From the NCBI GenBank assembly GCA_025464695.1, contig JAODNQ010000197.1, positions 1 to 12,577 of the forward strand: a stretch of DNA of 12,577 nucleotides. The letters run 5' to 3'. Both the position numbers and the translations under genes were made by a program. This DNA comes from Frankiales bacterium (lineage in GTDB: Bacteria; Actinomycetota; Actinomycetes; Mycobacteriales; SCTD01). Positions 6,633 through 12,577 of this stretch are shown here, piece by piece; position 1 is the stretch's first letter; every line of letters begins with the position of its first letter. The notes under the pieces were generated by a model. The model did no database searches. It saw only the letters and a program-made list of their open reading frames with translations, and had not been told where the DNA came from.

Positions 6633-8147
6633 GTGGACCTCGGACTCCTGCTCGACATGGCCGTCTCCGGCGGCCCCGACCGGCTCGTGCTCGGTCCCCG
6701 CGCGGGCGGCACCAGCGCGGGAGAGCTCCAGCAGCGCGCCTTCGCGGGCGCGCGCCTGGTGCAGGAGGCCGGCGCGGCTCACCTCGTCTTCGTGGCGACC
6801 AGCGGCCCGGCCTTCCCGGTGGCGCTGTTCGCCGCCGCCGCCGCCGGCGTGCCCCTGGTCCCGCTGAACTACCGGCAGCCCACCGACGTGCTCGTCGACC
6901 TGGTCGGGCAGAACGCGCCCGTCTACCTGGTCGCGGAGCAGCCGCTGCTCGACGCCGTCGGTCTGCCTGCCGACCGTGCGTGCACGCCGCAGGAGTGGAT
7001 GGAGCGCACCCGTCCGGGCGCCGAGCCGCTCGAGGCGCCGGCCGGCGCAGCGGAGCCCGACGACGTCGCGCTGCTGCTCTACACGAGCGGGACGACGGCG
7101 GCGCCCAAGGCGGCCGTGCTGCGCCACCGCAACCTCACGGCGTACGTCCTCGCGACCATCGACTTCCAGTCGGCGGACGAGTCCGAGGCCTCGCTCGTCA
7201 GCGTCCCGCCGTACCACATTGCGGGTGTCGCGAACACCGTCAGCAACCTCTACGCGGGGCGCCGGGTGGTGCACCTGCCGGCCTTCACGCCGGAGGCGTG
7301 GCTCGACACGGTCCGCGAGGAGGGCATCACCCACGCCCTGGTCGTCCCGACCATGCTGGCCCGGGTCGTCGAGCACCTCGAGACCACCGGCGGCACGGCT
7401 CCTGCGCTGCGCAGCCTGGCGTACGGCGGGGCCTCCATGCCCAGCCGCGTCATCGAGCGGGCGCTCGCGCTGTTCCCGGACACGGGGTTCGTCAACGCCT
7501 ACGGGCTCACCGAGACCAGCTCGACGATCGCGCTGCTCGGCCCGGACGACCACCGCGCCGCGGCCGCCAGCGACGACCCGCAGGTGCGGGCACGCCTCGG
7601 CTCCGCCGGCCGGGTCGTCCCCGGCGTCGACCTCGAGCTGCGCGACGAGAACGGCGCCCCCGTGGCGCAGGGCGAGGTCGGCGACCTGTACGTGCGGGGT
7701 GAGCAGGTGTCGGGGGAGTACCGCGGCAAGACGGCGGGGCCCTCCGGCGGCTGGTTCGCGACCCGCGACCGTGCCTGGCTCGACGACGAGGGCTTCCTGT
7801 TCATCGAGGGCCGCTCCGACGACACCATCATCCGCGGCGGGGAGAACATCGCCCCGGCCGAGGTCGAGCACGTCCTCCAGCTGCACGAGGACGTCGCCGA
7901 CGCCGCCGTCGTGGGCCTGCCCGACGAGGAGTGGGGGCAGCGCATCGCCGCCTCCGTCGTCCTGCGCACAGGTGCCGCCGCGACGCCCGAGGACCTGCGC
8001 ACCTGGGTGCGGTCGCACCTGCGCGGCGCCAAGACCCCCGACCTCGTGGTGCTCGTCGCCGAGCTCCCGCGCACCGACACCGGCAAGCTCCTGCGCCGTC
8101 AGGTGGCCGCAGACCTGACGGCTCGCGCCGAGCCGCTGCCGGCCTAG
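6633..8147 (+). CDS. Class I adenylate-forming acyl-CoA synthetase (acid-CoA ligase)
   Basis: The predicted protein is 504 residues, normal for fatty-acid or aryl-CoA ligases. It starts at the GTG at 6633, 7 nt after AGGAG (6621-6625), which overlaps the previous stop. It should convert a carboxylic acid, ATP and CoA to an acyl-CoA via an acyl-adenylate. Visible motifs: P-loop YTSGTTAAPK at 150-159, AYGLTE at 289-294, the hinge region GRSDDTIIRGGENIAPAEVE at 393-412, and the C-terminal catalytic Lys485 in PRTDTGKLLRR. The ribose-binding motif, usually TGD, reads TRD (377-379); the ribose-contacting Asp379 is kept. The acyl-binding region (about 190-300) does not let me name a substrate: medium-chain, aromatic or alicyclic acids are all possible. 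The gene sits between the small Cys protein and a ferredoxin. A hairpin follows its stop, so the downstream ferredoxin may be partly independent. Confidence 0.93.
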   Translation: MDLGLLLDMAVSGGPDRLVLGPRAGGTSAGELQQRAFAGARLVQEAGAAHLVFVATSGPAFPVALFAAAAAGVPLVPLNYRQPTDVLVDLVGQNAPVYLVAEQPLLDAVGLPADRACTPQEWMERTRPGAEPLEAPAGAAEPDDVALLLYTSGTTAAPKAAVLRHRNLTAYVLATIDFQSADESEASLVSVPPYHIAGVANTVSNLYAGRRVVHLPAFTPEAWLDTVREEGITHALVVPTMLARVVEHLETTGGTAPALRSLAYGGASMPSRVIERALALFPDTGFVNAYGLTETSSTIALLGPDDHRAAAASDDPQVRARLGSAGRVVPGVDLELRDENGAPVAQGEVGDLYVRGEQVSGEYRGKTAGPSGGWFATRDRAWLDDEGFLFIEGRSDDTIIRGGENIAPAEVEHVLQLHEDVADAAVVGLPDEEWGQRIAASVVLRTGAAATPEDLRTWVRSHLRGAKTPDLVVLVAELPRTDTGKLLRRQVAADLTARAEPLPA

Positions 8148-8152
8148 TCCGC

Positions 8153-8171
8153 GACCCCCGGACAGGGGGTC
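8153..8171 (+). terminator. Hairpin after the acyl-CoA synthetase gene, possible terminator or attenuator
   Basis: GACCCCC-GGACA-GGGGGTC is a perfect 7-bp, very GC-rich stem with a 5-nt loop, 5 nt after the stop codon. No T-run follows, so it would be a non-canonical terminator or an mRNA 3' stabiliser. Confidence 0.45.
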
Positions 8172-8194
8172 CCGCACCCCGTACCGTCCCGCAC
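8169..8194. repeat. Direct repeat GTCCCGCAC, two copies 17 bp apart
   Basis: GTCCCGCAC occurs at 8169-8177 and again at 8186-8194. The first copy runs off the right arm of the hairpin. The two lie in the 104-bp gap before the ferredoxin gene, where a weak CGGACA (8159-8164) / TACCGT (8182-8187) promoter with a 17-nt spacer can also be drawn. Confidence 0.35.
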
Positions 8195-8251
8195 GTCCCC
8201 ACGCTCGTCCCCAGACACTGCAGCGCCTGCTGCCCGAGACCGGAGTCCGTC

Positions 8252-8452
8252 GTGACCCTCCACGTGAAAGTCCAGCGCGAGAAGTGCTGCGGCTACGGCA
8301 TCTGTGCCGAGATCTGCCCGCAGGTCTACAAGCTCGACGAGCAGGGCTTCGTCTACATCGACAGCGACCTGGTCCCCGAGGGCGTCGAGGAGGCGGCCAT
8401 CGAGGGCGCCGAGGCGTGCCCGGAGCTCGCCCTCGAGATCGTCCGCTCCTGA
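8252..8452 (+). CDS. Small single-cluster ferredoxin with atypical ligand motif
   Basis: The predicted protein is 66 residues. The start GTG at 8252 has GGAG at a 6-nt spacing. The cluster motif is C12-x2-Y15-x2-C18-x3-C22-P, closing with C56-P, as in small actinobacterial ferredoxins that carry a [3Fe-4S] or [4Fe-4S] cluster and feed electrons to cytochromes P450. In classical 4Fe proteins position 15 is Cys (or Asp in archaeal ones); here it is Tyr, one of several replacements known in P450-linked ferredoxins. An extra cysteine, C13, directly follows the first ligand and could be an alternative ligand. The acidic C-terminal half (about 29-62) is suited to docking a redox partner. It is cytoplasmic. 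No P450, ferredoxin reductase or oxygenase gene is nearby within the window, so the partner is unknown. It lies between the ligase and the thiolase on the same strand. Confidence 0.92.
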   Translation: MTLHVKVQREKCCGYGICAEICPQVYKLDEQGFVYIDSDLVPEGVEEAAIEGAEACPELALEIVRS

Positions 8453-8454
8453 CC

Positions 8455-8471
8455 CTGGTGCTGGACACCAG
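8455..8471 (+). terminator. Hairpin 2 nt after the ferredoxin stop, possible terminator
   Basis: CTGGTG-CTGGA-CACCAG is a perfect 6-bp stem with a 5-nt loop. It lacks a T-run, so termination is uncertain; it may separate the ferredoxin transcript from the thiolase transcript. Confidence 0.4.
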
Positions 8472-8487
8472 AGACGACTAGTGTCTC
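8471..8487. promoter_or_regulatory. Candidate operator upstream of the thiolase gene
   Basis: GAGAC and GTCTC form a 5-bp inverted repeat around a 7-nt centre holding the palindrome ACTAGT (8477-8482). TAGTGT (8479-8484) within it fits the actinobacterial TAnnnT -10 pattern, but no good -35 is seen. The gap to the thiolase start is about 50 nt. Confidence 0.35.
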
Positions 8488-8536
8488 ACGCGTAGCCTGC
8501 CGCGACGGCGCGGCGGGACGTCGTCAGGAGCACCCC

Positions 8537-9808
8537 TTGCCCGGACAGCTCGCCAGCGCAGTCCTCGTCGACGCGGTCCGCAGCCCGATGGGCAAGGGCA
8601 AGCGCGCGTCGGCCGGCCGTCCGGGTGGGGCGCTCTCCACCCTGCACGCCGTCGACCTCCTGGCACAGGTCCTGCGCGGGCTCGTCGACCGGACCGGGAT
8701 CGACCCCGGCAGCGTCGACGACGTCCTCATCGGGTGCGTCAGCCAGGCCGGCGAGCAGGCGGCGACCCCCGGCCGCCTCGCCTGGCTCGCGGCCGGACTG
8801 CCGGAGCACGTGCCGTCGGTGACCATCGACCGCCGCTGCGGCTCGAGCCAGCAGTCCGTCGAGTTCGCCGTGCACGCCGTCATGGCCGGTGCCTACGACA
8901 TCGCCATCGCCGGCGGCGTCGAGTCGATGAGCCGGGTCCCCATGGGGTCGGCCCGGATGGGCGCCGACGTCTACGGCGCGGGCATCGCCGACCGGTACGC
9001 CCCCGGCCTCGTGCCGCAGGGCGTGTCGGCCGAGCTGGTCGCCGCGAAGTACGGCATCACCCGCGAGGCCATGGACGCCTACGCCGCCCAGTCGCACGCC
9101 CGCGCCGCCGCCGCCCGCGAGGGCTTCGCCGCGGAGATCGTCCCGATCACCGTCCCCGTCGAGGTCGACGCCGGCGAGATCAGCGTGGACGACGAGCGGC
9201 CCTCCGGCGGGCACGCGACCGGACAGACGCGCGTGGTCGACACCGACGAGACGATCCGCGAGGGCACGACCGCGGAGAAGCTCGGCGGGCTCAAGCCGGC
9301 CTTCGAGGACGAGGCGCTCGGCGCCCGCTTCCCCGAGATCTCCTGGTCGGTGACGGCCGGCAACTCCTCGCAGATCACCGACGGCGCGACCGCGGTCCTG
9401 GTGATGAGCGAGGAGCGGGCGTCCGCCCTCGGGCTCACCCCCCGCGCCCGGGTCGTGTCGACCTGCGTGGTCGGCGACGACCCCCTGCTCATGCTCACCG
9501 GGCCCATCCCCGCCACCGAGCGCCTGCTCAAGCGCACCGGGCTCACCCTCGACGAGATCGACCACTACGAGGTGAACGAGGCGTTCGCCTCGGTGCCGCT
9601 GGCGTGGGCCGAGCACTTCGGGGCCGACCCCGCCCGGCTCAACCCGCGTGGCGGAGCGATCGCCCTCGGCCACCCGCTCGGCGCGTCCGGCGCCCGCCTG
9701 CTCACGACGATGCTCGGCGCCCTCGAGGCCAGCGGTGGCCGCTACGGGCTGCAGACCATGTGCGAGGCCGGCGGCATGGCCAACGCCCTGCTCGTCGAAC
9801 GGCTCTAG
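8537..9808 (+). CDS. Thiolase family protein (acetyl-CoA C-acyltransferase type)
   Basis: The predicted protein is 423 residues, the normal length for this group. The start is TTG at 8537, supported by AGGAG (8526-8530) at a 6-nt spacing and by a fold that begins a few residues later (AVLVDAVRSPMGK); the first internal ATG would remove the first strand. The nucleophile is Cys101 in DRRCGSSQQ. The other active-site elements are NEAF at 347-350, His379 in GHPLGASGAR and Cys409 in MCEAGGMANA. All four catalytic features are intact, so it should cleave a 3-ketoacyl-CoA with CoA to release acetyl- or propionyl-CoA, or run in reverse. CGSSQQ and CEAGGM are variants of the textbook CGSG and CxGGG sequences and are familiar in actinobacterial catabolic thiolases, including steroid-type ones, but this does not prove a steroid substrate. 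It is followed after 29 nt by the acyl-CoA dehydrogenase. Confidence 0.95.
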   Translation: MPGQLASAVLVDAVRSPMGKGKRASAGRPGGALSTLHAVDLLAQVLRGLVDRTGIDPGSVDDVLIGCVSQAGEQAATPGRLAWLAAGLPEHVPSVTIDRRCGSSQQSVEFAVHAVMAGAYDIAIAGGVESMSRVPMGSARMGADVYGAGIADRYAPGLVPQGVSAELVAAKYGITREAMDAYAAQSHARAAAAREGFAAEIVPITVPVEVDAGEISVDDERPSGGHATGQTRVVDTDETIREGTTAEKLGGLKPAFEDEALGARFPEISWSVTAGNSSQITDGATAVLVMSEERASALGLTPRARVVSTCVVGDDPLLMLTGPIPATERLLKRTGLTLDEIDHYEVNEAFASVPLAWAEHFGADPARLNPRGGAIALGHPLGASGARLLTTMLGALEASGGRYGLQTMCEAGGMANALLVERL

Positions 9809-9837
9809 CCCACCCCACCCAGCTCAGAGGAGCCCCT

Positions 9838-10980
9838 GTGCGCCGCACGCTGTTCACCGAGGAGCACGAGGCCTTCCGGAAGGTCGTCCGGTCCTTCTAC
9901 GAGAAGGAGGCCGTCCCCCGCTACGCCGAGTGGGAGGCGGCCGGCCACCCGCCGCGCGACTTCTGGCGGAAGGCCGGCGAGCTCGGGCTGCTGGGCGTGC
10001 AGGTGCCCGAGGAGCACGGCGGCGGCGGCGAGAGCACGTTCCTCTACAACGTCATCCTCACCGAGGAGGCGCAGCGGGCCGGCCTCGCTCTCGGCGGCCT
10101 GCGCGTGCACACCGACATCTGCATGCCGTACTTCCTCGAGCTGGCGAACGCCGAGCAGCAGGCCCGCTGGCTGCCCCGCCTGGTGTCCGGGGAGGCGGTG
10201 TCGGCGCTGGCGATGAGCGAGCCCGGCGCGGGCTCGGACGTGAAGTCGCTCAGCACCCGGGCGGTCCGCGACGGCGACCACTACGTCGTCAACGGCGCGA
10301 AGACCTTCATCAGCAACGGCCTGGTGGCCGACCTCGTCATCCTCGCGGTCAAGACCGACCCCGAGGCCGGACGCCGCGGCATCAGCCTGCTCGTGGTCGA
10401 GGCCGACACCCCCGGCTTCTCCAGGGGCCGCAAGCTCGAGAAGATCGGGCTGAAGTCCCAGGACCTCGCGGAGCTGTCGTTCACCGACATGCGCGTCCCG
10501 GTCGAGAACCTGCTCGGCGCCGAGGGCGACGGGTTCGGGCACCTCACCCGCAACCTCGCGCAGGAGCGGCTGTCGATCGCCGTCAACTCGCAGGCGGCCG
10601 CGGCCCAGGCCATCGTCACCACCGTCGACTACGTGAAGGACCGCAAGGCGTTCGGCACCACGGTGGCGTCGTTCCAGAACACGAAGTTCGAGCTCGCCGC
10701 CTGCGCCACCGACGTCGAGGCCGGCCAGGCCCTCCTGGACCGGGCGCTCGAGGCCCACGAGCTGGGCGACCTGTCGGCTGCGGACGCTGCGAAGGTCAAG
10801 CTGTTCTGCACGGAGCTCCAGGGCACCGTCATCGACCGCTGCCTGCAGCTGCACGGCGGCTACGGCTACATCCTCGAGTACCCGATCGCCAAGGCGTACG
10901 CCGACGCACGTGTGACCCGCATCTACGCGGGCTCGAGCGAGATCATGAAGACCATCATCGCCAAGGACCTCGGTCTCTGA
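9838..10980 (+). CDS. Acyl-CoA dehydrogenase (LCAD/IVD-type catalytic glutamate)
   Basis: The predicted protein is 380 residues, standard for the FAD-dependent family. The GTG at 9838 is preceded by AGAGGAG at 5 nt. It should introduce an alpha,beta double bond into an acyl-CoA and pass electrons to ETF. The FAD/substrate-binding motif ALAMSEPGAGSD is at 123-134, the middle beta domain about 130-230 and the C-terminal helical domain from about 232, including QLHGGYGYILEYPIAK (337-352). The usual medium-chain base in the YEGT loop is replaced: the loop reads IYAGSSEI (362-369) with Ala364. A Glu at 243 (NLAQERL) matches the relocated base of long-chain and isovaleryl-CoA dehydrogenases. This suggests branched, long or bulky acyl chains rather than straight medium chains. 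It is the last gene of the catabolic run; the next 93 nt hold a possible promoter for a secreted protein. Confidence 0.95.
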   Translation: MRRTLFTEEHEAFRKVVRSFYEKEAVPRYAEWEAAGHPPRDFWRKAGELGLLGVQVPEEHGGGGESTFLYNVILTEEAQRAGLALGGLRVHTDICMPYFLELANAEQQARWLPRLVSGEAVSALAMSEPGAGSDVKSLSTRAVRDGDHYVVNGAKTFISNGLVADLVILAVKTDPEAGRRGISLLVVEADTPGFSRGRKLEKIGLKSQDLAELSFTDMRVPVENLLGAEGDGFGHLTRNLAQERLSIAVNSQAAAAQAIVTTVDYVKDRKAFGTTVASFQNTKFELAACATDVEAGQALLDRALEAHELGDLSAADAAKVKLFCTELQGTVIDRCLQLHGGYGYILEYPIAKAYADARVTRIYAGSSEIMKTIIAKDLGL

Positions 10981-11006
10981 CCCGTGTCCACGCGGCTCCC
11001 GGCTCG

Positions 11007-11035
11007 TTGAGGTCGTGGTAAGAACACCGTTCACT
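11007..11035 (+). promoter_or_regulatory. Candidate promoter for the secreted Asp-box protein gene
   Basis: TTGAGG (11007-11012, 4 of 6 to TTGACA), a 17-nt spacer and TTCACT (11030-11035) would start transcription near 11042, about 30 nt before the gene. The small inverted repeat GAAC-ACC-GTTC lies at 11022-11032. The match is modest. Confidence 0.35.
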
Positions 11036-11073
11036 GACCGCACCGTCGCGGTCCTCCCTCTCTGGTGGCAACC

Positions 11074-12342
11074 GTGCGCAGCCGACTCCTCGTCCTCACC
11101 CTGGCCGGCGTCGCCGTCGCCGGCACCGCCGCCTCCGCGGCCACCCCTGCCGACACGAGGCAGGTGCGCGAGGTGCAGGTGCAGCGCGACACCTCGTGGC
11201 GGGGCGGCGAGCCCGAGATCGCCGTCAACCCGCGCAACGGCAAGAACATGGTCATGGTGTGGGCGGCCATGAAGAACGTGACGACGCCGGCGGGCACGCC
11301 CTACCCGGGCCTGGCCGCGCAGTTCGCCTCGCCGGCGACCGGCATGCAGACCATCGGCTGCCAGATGGCCTACACGTTCGACGGCGGCCGCACCTGGTAC
11401 CCCGCACCGTTCCCGCTGCGCGACAAGCCGGCCTGCGGCGACCCGATGGTCGTCGCGGACAGCAAGGGCGTCTTCCACATCACCTTCGACCTGATGGGGA
11501 GCCCCTTCACCCCGTCCACGGTCGGCACCCAGCCCGTCGACCAGGTCGCCGCCAGCCGCTCCACGGACGGCGGCCGCTCCTGGGCGACCCCTGTCGACGT
11601 CGGGACCATCGTCGACCGCCCCTTCTTCCGGGTCGACGCGAGCAACGACCGGCTGTACGAGGTCAGCGGCGGGCTGCTCAGCGCCAGCAGCCGCAAGCTG
11701 ACCGTCAGCAGGGACGCCGGTCGTACCTGGTCCGCACCGGTGGCCTTCCCCGCCGACCACCTCGCCGTGCACCGCGGCCTGCTGGCCACCGCCCTGCAGT
11801 CGGGCAACCCGTCCCGGCTGGCCTTCGCGCTGAGCCGGGACGACGGCGCCTCCTTCTCCCAGGTCGTCGTGCCCCGCTCCACCGCGGGCGGGACCGGGGC
11901 CTGGATCAGCGCCGACCCGACGCGCGCGGGCCGCTTCGCGGTGATGCAGCAGGTGGGCGACGTCCTCGAGGTGCTGACGACGAACGACGCCGGCCGCACC
12001 TGGTCGGCACCGGCGCGGCTGCGCGTGCCGGGCCGCACGGTGGCCCTGCCGTGGATGGACTACGGGCCGACCGGCGTCCTGGCGGTGATGTGGAAGGCCG
12101 CGGCGAGCGACGGCACCTTCCTCGTCCACAGCGCGATCCGCCGGTCGGGCGCGACGGCCTTCTCCAAGCCCCTGCGCAGCAGCAAGGTGGCCAGCAGGGG
12201 CGGTGACTTCCTCCACGAGGGCGCCGGCGACGACCTGTCCTGGCTGACCGTCGGGCGCGACGAGGTGCACCTCGCGTGGGGCGACCGTCGCACCGGCATG
12301 CTGCAGGCGTGGACCGCCCGGGTCCCGTTCGCCGCGTACTAG
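11074..12342 (+). CDS. Secreted Asp-box (BNR) sialidase-like beta-propeller protein
   Basis: The predicted protein is 422 residues from the GTG at 11074, chosen because GGTGG precedes it by 5 nt; a GTG at 11065 would add three residues but has no ribosome-binding site. Residues 1-22 are a Sec signal peptide (VRSR, hydrophobic core, likely cut after ASA). Five Asp-boxes (S/T-x-D-x-G-x-T/S-W/F) are visible: TFDGGRTW 101-108, STDGGRSW 163-170, SRDAGRTW 212-219, SRDDGASF 254-261 and TNDAGRTW 303-310. This indicates a sialidase-fold propeller. The arginine-bearing FRIP motif and a clear catalytic Tyr/Glu set of true sialidases are not apparent, so I infer a binding or structural role, or a distant glycosidase. 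Cys96 and Cys121 could form a disulfide. It closes with AWGDRRTG, a common ending in this group. It appears functionally unrelated to the catabolic operon before it. Confidence 0.85.
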   Translation: MRSRLLVLTLAGVAVAGTAASAATPADTRQVREVQVQRDTSWRGGEPEIAVNPRNGKNMVMVWAAMKNVTTPAGTPYPGLAAQFASPATGMQTIGCQMAYTFDGGRTWYPAPFPLRDKPACGDPMVVADSKGVFHITFDLMGSPFTPSTVGTQPVDQVAASRSTDGGRSWATPVDVGTIVDRPFFRVDASNDRLYEVSGGLLSASSRKLTVSRDAGRTWSAPVAFPADHLAVHRGLLATALQSGNPSRLAFALSRDDGASFSQVVVPRSTAGGTGAWISADPTRAGRFAVMQQVGDVLEVLTTNDAGRTWSAPARLRVPGRTVALPWMDYGPTGVLAVMWKAAASDGTFLVHSAIRRSGATAFSKPLRSSKVASRGGDFLHEGAGDDLSWLTVGRDEVHLAWGDRRTGMLQAWTARVPFAAY

Positions 12343-12577
12343 GACGTAGCAGGACCGCCGTCGTCGGCGGCCTGCTCGTCCTGCTGAGCGCCGGCTGCGC
12401 CGCGTCGGCTCCGCGGGACGCAGATCCCGAGCCCGCTCCGACCCCTGCGCCGGCCACGGTCGCCGTCGTCGTCCGGGACGGCGGAGCCGCGGCGGGTCGG
12501 GCCCGCGCCGCCGTGGCCCGGCAGCTGGAGGCTGCCGGCTACGCGCTGGACTGGCGCAGCCCTGAGCGGCCCGACGA
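12309..12577 (+). CDS. Putative lipoprotein, N-terminal part, cut by the window edge
   Basis: Eighty-nine residues are visible and the frame runs off the end. The only in-frame start seen is GTG at 12309, overlapping the previous gene by 34 nt; it has no clear ribosome-binding site, so the start is uncertain. The N-terminus has basic residues, a hydrophobic run (AVVGGLLVLL) and a lipobox LSAGC with Cys30 as the predicted lipidation site. A Pro/Ala-rich spacer (about 34-50) follows, then a segment starting TVAVVVRDGG that looks like the first strand and helix (RAAVARQLEAAGY) of a globular domain. Family not recognised. Membrane anchoring on the outer face and co-transcription with the Asp-box protein gene are inferred. 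Confidence 0.6.
   Translation, partial: MDRPGPVRRVLGRSRTAVVGGLLVLLSAGCAASAPRDADPEPAPTPAPATVAVVVRDGGAAAGRARAAVARQLEAAGYALDWRSPERPD

Noticed and set aside
8169..8194. CRISPR-like repeat
   Set aside because: There are only two copies of a 9-mer with an 8-nt gap, and no array or cas genes. It is better seen as a regulatory or chance repeat.
6588..8468. Long minus-strand open frame opposite the acyl-CoA synthetase
   Set aside because: The product is low-complexity and Arg/Gly-rich, while the plus strand carries all adenylate-forming enzyme motifs.
9805..12270. Long minus-strand open frame opposite the acyl-CoA dehydrogenase and Asp-box genes
   Set aside because: It crosses two clear plus-strand genes, and the product is a Gly/Val/Asp/Arg/His-rich string with no domain. 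It is a GC-bias artefact.

Overview
The window is very GC-rich, with codons overwhelmingly ending in G or C, frequent GTG and one TTG start, and genes packed into overlapping operons. This fits a high-GC member of the Actinomycetota; I cannot place it more finely from sequence alone. No rRNA, tRNA, CRISPR array, insertion sequence or phage gene was seen.

Layout. (1) Positions 1-1758, plus strand: the tail of an upstream gene overlaps by 4 nt a VWA-domain protein with a degenerate metallopeptidase-like N-terminal region. This is followed after 2 nt by a small protein built from six tandem ~13-residue repeats. The layout recalls ATPase/VWA chaperone-like pairs, but the ATPase itself lies outside the window. 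(2) Positions 1760-6094, minus strand: a transport operon. It contains a 918-residue protein fusing both permeases and one ATPase of a branched-chain amino acid (HAAT/Liv) type importer (LivH-LivM-LivG), then a separate LivF ATPase overlapping it by ATGA, then a short-chain dehydrogenase/reductase. No solute-binding protein gene is present. (3) Positions 6095-6313: a 219-bp divergent promoter region with two small inverted repeats and a tandem 9-mer, good candidates for operator sites. (4) Positions 6314-10980, plus strand: a CoA-ester catabolic cluster. It holds a small cysteine-containing protein of unknown family, an acyl-CoA synthetase, a single-cluster ferredoxin with an unusual ligand set, a thiolase and an acyl-CoA dehydrogenase of the LCAD/IVD type. 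(5) Positions 11074-12577, plus strand: a secreted Asp-box (sialidase-like) beta-propeller protein, then the start of a lipoprotein cut by the window edge.

Interpretation. Regions 2-4 look like one divergent catabolic locus. A Liv-type importer brings in a small organic acid or amphipathic compound, the ligase activates it to a CoA thioester, the acyl-CoA dehydrogenase desaturates it, the SDR oxidises a hydroxyl group and the thiolase cleaves. The ferredoxin would normally serve a cytochrome P450 or a similar oxygenase, which must be encoded elsewhere. The substrate cannot be told from the sequence. Enoyl-CoA hydratase, oxygenase, binding protein and regulator genes are all missing from the window.

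The most unusual points are the six-repeat small protein next to the VWA gene, the small Cys-Cys protein coupled to the acyl-CoA synthetase, the LivHMG triple fusion, the atypical ferredoxin motif and the symmetric sequence elements in the divergent promoter. None amounts to a demonstrated new system.
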